Source: an uncultured Ignavibacteriales bacterium
GTDB lineage: Bacteria > Bacteroidota > Ignavibacteria > Ignavibacteriales > Ignavibacteriaceae
Length of the DNA stretch: 13,289 bases
Assembly: GCA_913053915.1 (NCBI GenBank)
Contig: CAJXGP010000013.1
Span: 1 to 13,289, forward strand
Direction: 5' to 3'
The translations under genes were made by a program, and so were the position numbers. Under the pieces are notes generated by a model that did not search any database, was not told the DNA's origin, and was given only the letters and a program-made list of their open reading frames with translations. Shown here one piece after another: positions 1 to 8,373 of this stretch; within the stretch, counting starts at the first letter, position 1, and every line of letters starts with the position of its first letter.

Positions 1-1
1 A

Positions 2-154
2 ATCAATCATGAAAATCAGCGTGCTATTTATCAGTTAAGGAATTGTGGGAAAATGGAATTAAAAGACTCATACTTTGAGAAACTTACTGTAAAACTTCAT
101 GGTATTCCGCATCTTTTCGCGGGAAAAACAAAAATATTGTTGAGAATAATATAA
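2..154 (+). CDS. Possible 3' end of an unrecognised gene (partial at window edge)
   Basis: An open frame of about 50 codons enters from the left edge and ends at TAA 152-154. The visible C-terminus is basic and ends in GKTKILLRII. I do not recognise the family and see no domain motif. No start is visible, so the gene, if real, begins outside the window. In DNA this AT-rich an open stretch of this length can occur by chance. It could also be a remnant, since a decayed toxin gene lies a few hundred bases downstream. Confidence 0.25.
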   Translation: MNHENQRAIYQLRNCGKMELKDSYFEKLTVKLHGIPHLFAGKTKILLRII

Positions 155-316
155 TAAAGCTACGGAATAATTATTCTATAAATAGTATGATTAATAATGT
201 ACTTTGTTTAAAGTTAAATGCAGTAATGTGTGAAAAATTACACAAAAATATTTGTAAATTATTAAAACAAATTGTAAACTGTATTAATTATTATTATCTA
301 TTTACATGGAGCTAAA
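155..316. other. Intergenic region upstream of hicB
   Basis: Very AT-rich and without a credible reading frame; it must hold the hicB promoter. Two small overlapping inverted repeats occur here: TGTGT (227-231) facing ACACA (240-244), and GTAAT (223-227) facing ATTAC (237-241). They could form an operator, but arms of five bases are weak evidence in such DNA. I could not fix a promoter with confidence. A good ribosome binding site, GGAG at 308-311, sits five bases before the hicB ATG. Confidence 0.4.
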
Positions 317-556
317 ATGGAAGGTATAATTAATATTCATATTAAAAGGTTACCCGAAGGAGTTTATTTGGCAACATCAGATGATATTCAAGGACTAATC
401 GCACAAGGAAGAACGGTTACTGAAACAATTGAAATAGCCAGGGATGTAGTTAGAAAATTGATTGAGGCACAAAATAATTTAACAGTTGACAGACATAAAG
501 TAAAAATTACCTCTGTATCAAAATCATTTGATTATCCTATAATTGTTAGCGCTTAA
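317..556 (+). CDS. hicB: HicB-family antitoxin (DUF1902-like, short form)
   Basis: This 79-residue protein matches the short HicB/DUF1902 antitoxin type: a beta strand (INIHIKRLPEGVYLATSDD), the I-x-G-L-I-A-x-G-R-T turn (about residues 24-33), then a helix (VTETIEIARDVVRKLIEAQ). It ends in a short tail with FDYPIIV. HicB antitoxins have a partly degraded RNase-H-like fold and bind and block the HicA mRNA interferase. This form lacks the C-terminal helix-turn-helix or ribbon-helix-helix domain of longer HicB proteins, so direct DNA binding is doubtful. The ATG has GGAG five bases upstream. The gene is intact, but the frame just after its stop looks like a broken hicA, making this an orphan antitoxin. 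It may persist by chance or still neutralise a HicA encoded elsewhere. Confidence 0.85.
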   Translation: MEGIINIHIKRLPEGVYLATSDDIQGLIAQGRTVTETIEIARDVVRKLIEAQNNLTVDRHKVKITSVSKSFDYPIIVSA

Positions 557-652
557 GTGGGAAGGCTATCCGGTTATAAATATAGAGTTATTATAAAAAA
601 GCTATAGAAATATGGGTTTACTTTTCGCACAAGATCTGAACCCATTAGTTAA
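557..652 (+). pseudogene. hicA: Decayed hicA toxin gene (mRNA interferase remnant)
   Basis: Starting with GTG directly after the hicB stop, the same frame reads GRLSGYKYRVIIKKL, then TAG (605-607), then KYGFTFRTRSEPIS and TAA (650-652). HicA partners of this short HicB type typically begin with a G-K-L-S-G-[FY]-K-x-R-x-[IV]-[IV]-K-x-L stretch, continue with a K-x-x-G-F-x-F strand, and then have the G-S-H motif carrying the catalytic histidine. The first two are recognisable here with one stop between them. The G-S-H position reads R-S-E-P, so the histidine is gone, and I find no trace of the rest of the domain (I-P-x-H and the C-terminal helix) downstream. The order hicB then hicA is normal for this subtype. 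The match is by family memory, not a database search. Confidence 0.6.
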
Positions 653-927
653 TCCAATTGTTTTTACTTAGCATATCAAAATATTATTTAGCCAAGTTTT
701 AGGATGATATCCAAAGGTCACAGATGCTGTGAGATTCAGTGAATAAATCAAAATTAATTTTCTGCTAAGAATAACTCGAATATTGCTGATAAGATACTAG
801 CATATTAACCCGGCGGGGTTTAAAAAGGATAAATGAATCTTGTAAATTAGTGATTTACAAAGATTTAATAAGTGTATAAATCCTAAACTATATCTGCCAT
901 GTTAATACTCTAAAAAGTAGTGATGCG
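653..927. other. Non-coding stretch with several palindromes
   Basis: I see no gene here. Three inverted repeats stand out. TCACAG (718-723) faces CTGTGA (727-732) with a three-base loop. AACCC (807-811) faces GGGTT (816-820) around GGCG, a G+C-rich island in AT-rich DNA. AATCTTGTAAA (836-846) faces TTTACAAAGATT (854-865) with a one-base bulge and a seven-base loop, and is itself enclosed by AGGAT (826-830) and ATCCT (880-884). None is followed by a clean T-run on either strand, so they are not obvious terminators. They may be decayed repeats or parts of a structured RNA. Confidence 0.5.
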
Positions 928-1005
928 TCATTCCAAAATCCGTAAAGAATCTCTAATTCATTGTAAAATAAGAGATTCTTCAGTCAACATGCTCCTTTGG
1001 AATGA
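928..1005. repeat. Double-stem inverted repeat, dispersed-repeat (MITE/REP) type
   Basis: Two nested perfect inverted repeats form one long hairpin. The outer arms are TCATTCCAAA (928-937) and TTTGGAATGA (996-1005); the inner arms are AAGAATCTCT (945-954) and AGAGATTCTT (971-980). The combination of a TCATTCC end, GAATCTC and AGATTCTTCAGTC...GCTCC...GGAATGA resembles a palindromic repeat I recall scattered in several AT-rich bacterial genomes; this is from memory and unverified. It lies between the hicBA remnant and glnE, and could act as a transcript-end or stabilising structure. Only one copy is in the window, so its repetitive nature is inferred. Confidence 0.6.
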
Positions 1006-1076
1006 TTCTATTTAGCTTTTTAGAATGTAACCGGATATTATTTACAAAATATTGTATTTCAGTGAATAACAACAAA

Positions 1077-3869
1077 ATGGAAAGAAAAATACCGGAAGAT
1101 TTTATCAATAAAATTTTCGAATTATCAGCCGGGGCTTTGCCTCAAGATTCATTAGATAAAATATTTGCATTATTCGAATCGGAAGCTTCTATGAGGCATT
1201 TTACACAAAGTAGTTGGTCAAATTTACTTCGAATAATACTTTATATGTATGATAAAGTTTCATTTCTTAATGAATGCCTAAAATATCCCAATTACGTTGA
1301 ATATTTAACTGCAATTGCAACTAACAGTAATTATTTGACAGACATATTGGTTAGAAATCCTGAATATTTTTATTGGATTTCAAATCCTTCAACATTAAGT
1401 ACCAAATTTACAGATGAAAGTTTTATTAAAACCGTAAAAGATGCAATTACTCCATATAAATCTTTAACTTCGAAAGTTAACATACTTAGAACAATAAAAA
1501 GAAAAGAAATATTACGCATCGGCACTAAAGATATTTTAGGTTATGCTTCTCTTCAAGAAATAATCAATGAACTATCGACTTTAGCAAGATATTTACTTCA
1601 AGAATTATTCTCAATTTGTTATAATGAAATATTAGGCAAATATAAGATACATGATATAACCAATAAGTATTGTGTTATCGCATTAGGTAAACTTGGGGGT
1701 AATGAATTAAATTATAGCTCCGATGTAGATTTGATCATCTTTTATAACGAAGATGCGCACGTTACAAAAGACAAAGGATACCAGGAAATACTCACCGAGG
1801 CTATACACCTTTTCATTGAAAATGCTTCGTCCGTTACTCCTGCGGGTTATATTTACAGAGTTGATCTTCGCCTAAGACCTGACGGTAGAAATTCTGCCCT
1901 TACAAGGTCATTAACAGCATATCTAAATTACTATGAAAGTAGAGGCGATGACTGGGAAAGACAAATGCTGATTAAAGCTGATTTTATTTGCGGAAATAGA
2001 GAACTTTATAATCTATTTATGAATTTTCTAATGCCATTTATTTATCCTTCAACTTTCCTAGTTTCTCCAACCGAACAAATTAAAAACTTGAAGATTAATA
2101 TTGAAAAATCTTTAGGCAATGAGCAAAACATAAAATTAATTCCCGGAGGAATTCGTGATACTGAATTTTCTGTGCAGGCACTTCAGTTAATCAACGGTGG
2201 AAAAGTGAAGAAGATAAGAACAGGTAATACTCTTGAAGCTATTCAAAAACTGAAAAACAATAAATTACTAAACACGAATGAAACCGATACTTTAAGTGAA
2301 GGATATATTTTTTACAGAAGGATTGAACATTTTTTACAGTTAATGAACGATTTACAAACCCATATAATCCCTGAATCCGGGGAAATTCTGGAAAAATTAA
2401 GCTCATTTTTGAAATTTAAAAATTCAAATGATTTTAAAAGACAAGTTGCGTATTTCAGAAAATCAATTAAAAAAATTTATAATTCGATTATGGGTATAAA
2501 TCTGGCACCTCAAAAATTTTCAATGAAATATTCGGATATAAATTTTGAAAATTTTTCTAGGGCGGAAAAAGAATTAAATTTTCTGAGCGACGGAAAGGGA
2601 TTGCTTGGTCAAAAACAATTTGACAAAGAATCTAGGGAAAACTTTAAGTATATAGAATTTTGTCTTTTCGAATATCTGAGAAAATCGTTACTACCGGACT
2701 TGGTGTTGCAAAATTTTGTTAGGGTAATTCGATCTGTGAATTTCCCATCTATTTGGTATAAAGAATTTCGCGATAAAAAAATTTTTATTTCATTTTTAAC
2801 TATTTGTGAATTCTCCCAAAAAGCAATCGATTTATTTGCGGAGGATCAGGAATTACAAGAATACTTCTTAACGAGAAAGGTTTTTGAAAAAATTGCCACA
2901 AAAGACCTAAGTAGTTTTTCTCTTAAAAAAATCACCTTCATTATAGCTGTTCAATTAACAATGAAATTGATTGATGCACTTCAAGCTATCAAAATAATCA
3001 GTCGTTTTTTTACTAAAAAAATACATCTTATAGTAGATTCTATTCGAAATTTGAATCTAAAAAAAACTCAATTTTTTGTTGCGGCAATGGGCAGCCTGGG
3101 AATGAAGGAAATGACTTTTACATCCGATATCGATCTTATATTTGTTGTTAAAGACTTAAATATATTTCCCGATACACAGAAATATTTCCAATTATTGTTA
3201 TTGAAACTTAAAGAAGAATTAAAACCTTTCGATGTAGATTGCAGATTGAGGCCTGAAGGGAAAAGCAGTATTCTTGTTTGGGAATTAAATAAATATATAG
3301 AGTATATTAACAATAGGGCAAGAACTTGGGAATTCCAGGCATTTATTAAATTAAGATATATAACCGGTAATAAGAGGCTTTTTTCAAAGTTAACCGGTGA
3401 AATTAGCGAAAGAATAGAGACACTCAATCAAGCAACGGTGAAAAAGGATATATTGGAAATGCGAAAGAAGTTGTATCCTCAGTTTTTCCCTCGGGTTCCG
3501 GAAAGATTCAATTTAAAGAAAAGCAGAGGAGGATTAACCGATATTGAATTTATTGTACAATATTTAATACTTTGTCATTCAAAGATTTTCAATTTCATTC
3601 GTGCTAAAGGAACCTTAAAGGCAATATCCATATTAAAAGAAGACAACCCTGCTATTGAGGAATTAACCAACAACTATTCTTTTCTTAAAAAATTGGAAAT
3701 ACTAAATCAAAATATATTTAATTTAACACAACCTTTGCTATCATCAGACAATAAAAAACTTCGAGTACTGGCAAATAGGATGGGTATTAATTCCGTCAAT
3801 AATTTCAATGAGAAACTCTCTGTTATAAATATTCAAAATAATTCTTTATTACAAAAATATATAGGATGA
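1077..3869 (+). CDS. glnE: Glutamine synthetase adenylyltransferase / deadenylase
   Basis: GlnE attaches AMP to a tyrosine of glutamine synthetase and removes it by phosphorolysis, switching ammonia assimilation off and on in the cytoplasm in response to PII and glutamine. The 930-residue length fits (E. coli about 946). Two nucleotidyltransferase domains are present. The N-terminal one has ALGKLGGNELNYSSDVD with D216/D218, DLRLRPDG at about 263, and a G-G-I-R-D-x-E-F-x-V-Q helix. The C-terminal one has AMGSLGMKEMTFTSDID with D684/D686, DCRLRPEG at about 721, and GGLTDIEFIVQY near 820. Both Asp pairs are intact, so both activities look possible. I chose ATG 1077 because an upstream in-frame ATG at 1002 lies inside the inverted repeat and adds 25 residues unlike the family. 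No Shine-Dalgarno site is seen. glnA and glnB are not nearby. Confidence 0.92.
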   Translation: MERKIPEDFINKIFELSAGALPQDSLDKIFALFESEASMRHFTQSSWSNLLRIILYMYDKVSFLNECLKYPNYVEYLTAIATNSNYLTDILVRNPEYFYWISNPSTLSTKFTDESFIKTVKDAITPYKSLTSKVNILRTIKRKEILRIGTKDILGYASLQEIINELSTLARYLLQELFSICYNEILGKYKIHDITNKYCVIALGKLGGNELNYSSDVDLIIFYNEDAHVTKDKGYQEILTEAIHLFIENASSVTPAGYIYRVDLRLRPDGRNSALTRSLTAYLNYYESRGDDWERQMLIKADFICGNRELYNLFMNFLMPFIYPSTFLVSPTEQIKNLKINIEKSLGNEQNIKLIPGGIRDTEFSVQALQLINGGKVKKIRTGNTLEAIQKLKNNKLLNTNETDTLSEGYIFYRRIEHFLQLMNDLQTHIIPESGEILEKLSSFLKFKNSNDFKRQVAYFRKSIKKIYNSIMGINLAPQKFSMKYSDINFENFSRAEKELNFLSDGKGLLGQKQFDKESRENFKYIEFCLFEYLRKSLLPDLVLQNFVRVIRSVNFPSIWYKEFRDKKIFISFLTICEFSQKAIDLFAEDQELQEYFLTRKVFEKIATKDLSSFSLKKITFIIAVQLTMKLIDALQAIKIISRFFTKKIHLIVDSIRNLNLKKTQFFVAAMGSLGMKEMTFTSDIDLIFVVKDLNIFPDTQKYFQLLLLKLKEELKPFDVDCRLRPEGKSSILVWELNKYIEYINNRARTWEFQAFIKLRYITGNKRLFSKLTGEISERIETLNQATVKKDILEMRKKLYPQFFPRVPERFNLKKSRGGLTDIEFIVQYLILCHSKIFNFIRAKGTLKAISILKEDNPAIEELTNNYSFLKKLEILNQNIFNLTQPLLSSDNKKLRVLANRMGINSVNNFNEKLSVINIQNNSLLQKYIG

Positions 3870-3877
3870 AACCGGTT

Positions 3878-3899
3878 AAAATATATAAAGAAATATTTT
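3878..3899. terminator. Weak AT-only hairpin between convergent genes
   Basis: AAAATAT (3878-3884) pairs with ATATTTT (3893-3899). It lies in the 78-base gap where glnE and the DUF4837 gene converge, the expected place for a terminator serving both. The stem has no G-C pair and the flanking T-runs are short, so it may be chance. Confidence 0.2.
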
Positions 3900-3947
3900 G
3901 TACTTTTAAATTCATCTATTTATATTCAGAACTACAGACTCACTATT

Positions 3948-5048
3948 TTATTTGGGATCTTTCACAGCATCAAGAAGTTCTTTCGTTCGACTTTTGCTAA
4001 GTTGCTTGGCTGTCATAAAAGACTGCAGTGTAACATCCATCTGTTGAATAAGCTTTCTCTTAAAATATCTTGGTGCATAAATCGAACCATCCAGCATATA
4101 AATCCGGTGCGTCTTCTGATCATAAAAAGTGTAATTTATAAATGGACCTCCCATATCAAACGTATTGAGCTGCCACAATCCCTGAGTAAGGATTGCATAT
4201 CTTCCCTTAAAATTGATTTCATGTGTGGTATAGTAATAGTGAGCTATTTCTACATAAGAAGAATCGTTATAAGTTCGATAGTATTTTTTAGTCAATCTGT
4301 TACGAATAGCTCTTATTGAATCAGCGTTCAAATAAGCCGGAGAAGCATTATTGATCCAATAAACAAATATCCAACGTTCCATACTACTATTTGGAGCGCG
4401 ACGCAACCAAACGAAATGATTCAGACTATCGTTTATTGCAACTTTATAATCAGCTTGGACATAAATCACCCATCCGTAATCTTTTAAAAATTCTCCTTCA
4501 ATATTTTTTCGTTCAAACTCCGAACTATATAAAGTTTCATAGAGACGCTTGTCGGATATTTTTTGAAATAGATACAGTAAATTATCACTGTTTTTTGCAA
4601 TATCTAATTCCAACTTTTTCATTGTCGGCGCAGTAAGTACCATAACAAGTTGATCTCTTGCCCATAAATTATACTTAGTAATTACCGCAACACTATCATG
4701 CATAACTTCCCTTTTAACGGCAGTATCAATAACCGACTGGAGATACTTCGATGTGGATGATTCCGAATATAAGGGAGCAACAATAAGTATATTTTTTCTA
4801 TTTTGATAGTTGGAAAATTGTCCGACAGGAATTCTCCGGAAATAAAACAATTTTTCGGGTTGCGGAGTATAGATTATTTTTTCGAAGGTAGAATCCAGTA
4901 CGGACTTTAAAACCACATAATCGCTCGAATCGGCTACAAGAATTATTTGATCTTCAGGACCGACCGCCGGTTTTTGAAATGCTCCACACGAATTAAGAAT
5001 GAAGGCGAGTAAAACAATATTAATAAATAACAATTTTTTATTCATCAT
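3948..5048 (-). CDS. DUF4837 family lipoprotein
   Basis: This 366-residue protein has a lipoprotein signal: hydrophobic residues 6-18, then a lipobox L-N-S-C with Cys21 as the lipidation site. It is probably anchored in the outer or inner membrane, facing the periplasm. The C-terminal part (about residues 280-345) carries GRYAILTQGLWQL, DMGGPFINYTFYD and IYMLDGSIYAPRYFKR, which match the end of DUF4837 proteins I know from Bacteroidota. Mid-region VWLRRAPNSSMERWIFVYW also fits. The family's function is unknown and I propose none. Its ATG overlaps the stop of the preceding kinase-like gene by one base (TAATG), so translation is likely coupled. It is the last gene of the tilS-hpt-ftsH operon; glnE converges from the other side. 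Confidence 0.8.
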   Translation of the reverse strand: MMNKKLLFINIVLLAFILNSCGAFQKPAVGPEDQIILVADSSDYVVLKSVLDSTFEKIIYTPQPEKLFYFRRIPVGQFSNYQNRKNILIVAPLYSESSTSKYLQSVIDTAVKREVMHDSVAVITKYNLWARDQLVMVLTAPTMKKLELDIAKNSDNLLYLFQKISDKRLYETLYSSEFERKNIEGEFLKDYGWVIYVQADYKVAINDSLNHFVWLRRAPNSSMERWIFVYWINNASPAYLNADSIRAIRNRLTKKYYRTYNDSSYVEIAHYYYTTHEINFKGRYAILTQGLWQLNTFDMGGPFINYTFYDQKTHRIYMLDGSIYAPRYFKRKLIQQMDVTLQSFMTAKQLSKSRTKELLDAVKDPK

Positions 5049-5716
5049 TACCTCGGAACGTTAGGAAGTATAAGTTGTAAATTAGGCAAAAATATCAGAT
5101 ACATAGCCCACATGGCTAATCCAATTGAAATAGGGATAGTTAAATTATCATCTGCATAACCGAAAGAAATATTTTCAACAATAGCCCCTATTGCGGCGGC
5201 TACAATACCTATTAAATATTCCAAGAATAATCCTTCTATTTTTGGAGTAACAAGAACAACAATACTTGCACTAAAGAAAAAAGCTAAAGTTCCCTCTAAA
5301 CTTTTTGACAAAAATTTATGTTTACCCCATTTTCTGCCAATTAAGGCAGCTAAGGAATCACTTATGATTAAAATACTAAAACCTGTTACTACAAATACTT
5401 TTGGAAAAAATATCACACACAACAATGCAGAGATAAATACATAAGTTGCACCGTTCAGATTTTTCTTTTTCTGATCTATTTCATGTTTCCTTAAAAGGAA
5501 ACCAAATAATTTATAAAATATATTCCCCACAAAGGGTGAAAAATATCTGGCCAAGTCTAAGCTAACGGCAAAAACGGTGAGGATTGAAAGGATAATAATA
5601 GTGGGAGTTTTAGGAATAAAATAGTAAGTGATAGGAATTAATAAAGAGCAAAGATGAATTAGTTTTCTAACCAATTCATCTTTATAGTTAATAGTACCTT
5701 TGTCAATTTGAGCCAT
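5048..5716 (-). CDS. SEC59/DGK1/VTE5-family polyprenol or diacylglycerol kinase-like membrane protein
   Basis: A 222-residue integral membrane protein with roughly seven hydrophobic segments. Family signatures are RKLIHL (17-22), NLNGATYVF (87-93), [18 protein letters not shown] (118-135), [10 protein letters not shown] (138-147) and [10 protein letters not shown] (187-196). Relatives are CTP-dependent dolichol, diacylglycerol or phytol kinases. As I recall, yeast Dgk1 needs an Arg-Lys pair plus an Asp and a Gly seven residues later; R17-K18 and D120/G127 fit. The substrate cannot be told from sequence: undecaprenol, diacylglycerol or a prenyl alcohol are all possible. The gene overlaps the end of ftsH by 14 bases and the DUF4837 gene by one. 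Phosphatidate cytidylyltransferase (CdsA) is a distant look-alike, but the SEC59-type motifs fit better. Confidence 0.8.
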   Translation of the reverse strand: MAQIDKGTINYKDELVRKLIHLCSLLIPITYYFIPKTPTIIILSILTVFAVSLDLARYFSPFVGNIFYKLFGFLLRKHEIDQKKKNLNGATYVFISALLCVIFFPKVFVVTGFSILIISDSLAALIGRKWGKHKFLSKSLEGTLAFFFSASIVVLVTPKIEGLFLEYLIGIVAAAIGAIVENISFGYADDNLTIPISIGLAMWAMYLIFLPNLQLILPNVPR

Positions 5717-7793
5717 TTTCTGAAGAAGATTCTTGATTTTTACGTTTTTCCATCAACTTTTTCACATGTTCAGGAATTCCTTTATGATTTGAAGATTGAT
5801 CTTTTCCGTTTTCAGGCAACGGCGGTAATTTTTCACCACGTATAATCTTATCGATTTCTTGGGCATCCAAAATTTCTCTTTCAAGTAACTCTTTGGCAAG
5901 TTTATGCAATAAATCAATATTATCGCTCAGGATTTGTTCAGACCGTTTCATTGCAGTACCGACGATAACTCTCACTTCATCATCGATTATAATCGCAGTT
6001 TGCTCGCTGTAATCTTTATGCTGTTGGATTTCCCTGCCGAGAAAAATTTCTTCTTCTTTAGCGCCGTAACTAAGCGGACCTAGTTTTTCGCTCATTCCCC
6101 ACTCACAAACCATTTTCCTGGCAATTTTAGTAGCCTTTTCAATATCATTGCCTGCGCCGGTAGTGTAATGATTAAAAATTATCTTTTCGGCTGCACGTCC
6201 TCCAAGCGCATAAGTAATCATCGCTTCAAGATATTCCTTAGAATAGGTATGTTTTTCGTCGATTGGAAGATAGCTTGTTACTCCAAGAGCCCTTCCACGT
6301 GGAATAATAGTTACTTTATGAACAGGATCCGCTTCAGGAAGCATTCTGGCAACGAGCACATGCCCGATTTCGTGATAAGCCGTAGTTTTCTTTTCAGCCT
6401 CGGAAATGATCATACTTTTTCTTTCTATTCCCATCATCACTTTATCTTTAGATTCTTCAAAGTCTATCATTTCAACTTTTTTCCTATTCCTACGGGCAGC
6501 CAGCAAAGCAGCTTCGTTAACAAGATTTGCTAATTCTGCACCGGCTAATCCGGGAGTTCCTTTCGCAAGTATTTCAAGATCAACATTCGAATTAAGAGGG
6601 ATATTTCTAGTATGTACTTTCAAAATGCCCTCTCGTCCTTTAACGTCAGGTCTATCGACCACGATTAGCCTATCAAATCTCCCCGGCCTGAGTAAGGCAG
6701 GGTCCAGCACATCCGGACGATTTGTAGCGGCAATAATAATTACACCGCTATTTTTTTCAAAGCCGTCCATTTCTACCAACAATTGATTTAAGGTTTGTTC
6801 TCTTTCGTCATGGCCGCCACCTATACCTGCACCTCTGTGCCTACCAACCGCATCGATTTCATCAATAAATATAATACATGGGGCATTTTTCTTACCCTGT
6901 TCGAAAAGATCTCGCACACGGCTGGCACCAACACCTACAAACATTTCTACAAACTCAGCGCCGCTAATAGAGAAAAATGGGACACCTGCTTCACCTGCTA
7001 CGGCTCTAGCAAGTAGTGTTTTACCGGTTCCCGGAGGTCCTAACAACAACACACCTCTAGGAATTTTACCTCCCAATTTTTGAAATTTAGTAGGCTCTTT
7101 AAGAAATTCAATTACTTCGTGGAGTTCAAATTTTGCTTCATCAACTCCGGCTACATCCCGGAATGTAATTTTTTGACTGGGCTGGCTAATTAATTTAGCT
7201 TTACTTTTACCGAAAGAAAATATACCTTTACTTCCTCCACCGGCTCCTTGCATCCTTTTCATGATAAATATCCATACACCTATTATAATAATCCAAGGCA
7301 AAAGGCCTAGCAAAATATTCATCCACTCATTAGATTCTTTAGTAAAAGAATAATTTATTTTTTTATCTATCCAGATAGTTTGCTGTTCTTTGATAAGCGG
7401 CTCGGGAAGGTAAACCGAAATATCTTTAACAGTTACATCTTTACCCTTTATTTTCAAAATTTCAGGGGTTTTCAATTTTGCTTTAAAATAGTAATCATTG
7501 ACATCCGATTTTGTTATTATTGCCGATTTTACATTTTCCTTGTCTAATATTTTTAGATACTGATTGTAAGAAATATTAACATAATTGGTTGAGCTTGTTT
7601 TGAACATTTGCATTATAATCACCGCAGCAATAATTACAGCTCCCCAGCCAAAAACCAATCTTATAATTTTGGACCAAGCAAAATTATCTTCAGGCTTGTT
7701 TGGACCGTTATTGCCTTTTGAAGATTTTTGCTTGAAACCATTCCCTTTACTATTATCTGCCATAAATAATTTTTTATTGTTTATTGAATTCAT
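5703..7793 (-). CDS. ftsH: ATP-dependent zinc metalloprotease FtsH
   Basis: FtsH is a membrane-anchored hexameric AAA+ protease that extracts and degrades misfolded membrane proteins and selected regulators. The 696 residues show a charged N-terminus, TM1 at about 43-63, a periplasmic domain to about 155, TM2 at about 157-178 and a Gly-rich linker. The AAA domain has Walker A GPPGTGKT (252-259), Walker B IIFIDEID (307-314) and the second region of homology [20 protein letters not shown]. The protease domain has HEIGH (474-478) for zinc and D550 as the likely third ligand. The usual HEAGH reads HEIGH, which keeps the catalytic H-E-x-x-H. ATG 7793 is preferred over ATG 7763 because GGAG lies 11 bases upstream; it is 16 bases after hpt. 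The polar Ser/Asn-rich C-terminal tail is unremarkable. Confidence 0.98.
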   Translation of the reverse strand: MNSINNKKLFMADNSKGNGFKQKSSKGNNGPNKPEDNFAWSKIIRLVFGWGAVIIAAVIIMQMFKTSSTNYVNISYNQYLKILDKENVKSAIITKSDVNDYYFKAKLKTPEILKIKGKDVTVKDISVYLPEPLIKEQQTIWIDKKINYSFTKESNEWMNILLGLLPWIIIIGVWIFIMKRMQGAGGGSKGIFSFGKSKAKLISQPSQKITFRDVAGVDEAKFELHEVIEFLKEPTKFQKLGGKIPRGVLLLGPPGTGKTLLARAVAGEAGVPFFSISGAEFVEMFVGVGASRVRDLFEQGKKNAPCIIFIDEIDAVGRHRGAGIGGGHDEREQTLNQLLVEMDGFEKNSGVIIIAATNRPDVLDPALLRPGRFDRLIVVDRPDVKGREGILKVHTRNIPLNSNVDLEILAKGTPGLAGAELANLVNEAALLAARRNRKKVEMIDFEESKDKVMMGIERKSMIISEAEKKTTAYHEIGHVLVARMLPEADPVHKVTIIPRGRALGVTSYLPIDEKHTYSKEYLEAMITYALGGRAAEKIIFNHYTTGAGNDIEKATKIARKMVCEWGMSEKLGPLSYGAKEEEIFLGREIQQHKDYSEQTAIIIDDEVRVIVGTAMKRSEQILSDNIDLLHKLAKELLEREILDAQEIDKIIRGEKLPPLPENGKDQSSNHKGIPEHVKKLMEKRKNQESSSENGSN

Positions 7794-7809
7794 TTTAAAT
7801 ATTTCTCCA

Positions 7810-8373
7810 TCATTCGCTTAGAACATATATCAATCTTAAGTTTCTATATTTTTGAGCATAATCCAATCCATACCCGATCACAAATTCACTAGGAATATCA
7901 AAGCCAATATAATCAATTTTTACCTTATATCTAAGACTATCCGGCTTCACCAACAGAGAGACTACTTTCATACTGGCTGGTTTATGGGGAGCAATCAGCT
8001 CTTTAATAAATTTCATCGATAACCCTGAATCTACTATATCTTCCACGATAATTATATCTCTGCCGTTTACGTCACAGTTAAGCTCTTTTAGCAGCGTAAC
8101 ATTTCCGGATGAAATTTTATCGTCTCCATAACTAGACAACTTGAAAAAATCAATTTCGCAATCGATTGTAATATTTTTTATCAAATCGGCTAGGAAAAGG
8201 AAAGCTCCATTGAGAATGCCGATGAAAATCGGTACTTTTCCCACATAATCTTCGGATATTTGTTTACCAAGTTTCTTTATTCTCAACTGAAGCACATCTT
8301 CTGCAATCAGCGGGACAAAAACTTCTTTGCCGATTACTATATGATCCGTAACCGTATTCTTTATCTCAGACAT
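7810..8373 (-). CDS. hpt: Hypoxanthine phosphoribosyltransferase
   Basis: This enzyme salvages hypoxanthine (and usually guanine) by joining it to PRPP to give IMP or GMP in the cytoplasm. All family landmarks are present in 187 residues: GILNGAFLF (52-60), the flexible-loop SSYGD (80-84), the PRPP-binding motif [13 protein letters not shown] (107-119) with acidic pair E111-D112 and likely base D115, and the purine-binding end [18 protein letters not shown] (155-172) followed by YRNL. The start codon overlaps the end of tilS by 13 bases, and ftsH follows after 16 bases. tilS-hpt-ftsH order is widely conserved in bacteria, for example in Bacillus. Base preference (hypoxanthine over guanine) cannot be read from the sequence. 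Confidence 0.96.
   Translation of the reverse strand: MSEIKNTVTDHIVIGKEVFVPLIAEDVLQLRIKKLGKQISEDYVGKVPIFIGILNGAFLFLADLIKNITIDCEIDFFKLSSYGDDKISSGNVTLLKELNCDVNGRDIIIVEDIVDSGLSMKFIKELIAPHKPASMKVVSLLVKPDSLRYKVKIDYIGFDIPSEFVIGYGLDYAQKYRNLRLIYVLSE

Noticed and set aside
1002..1076. N-terminal extension of glnE from ATG 1002
   Set aside because: The first bases lie in the arm of an inverted repeat, the 25 added residues do not resemble GlnE, and ATG 1077 starts a normal-length protein.
3068..3427. 119-codon frame on the minus strand inside glnE
   Set aside because: It is a shadow of conserved glnE coding sequence, including the second catalytic Asp pair, with no independent features.
6168..6786. 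Two plus-strand frames of about 120 codons opposite ftsH
   Set aside because: They are antisense to the conserved protease and AAA regions of FtsH, without start signals or recognisable protein features.
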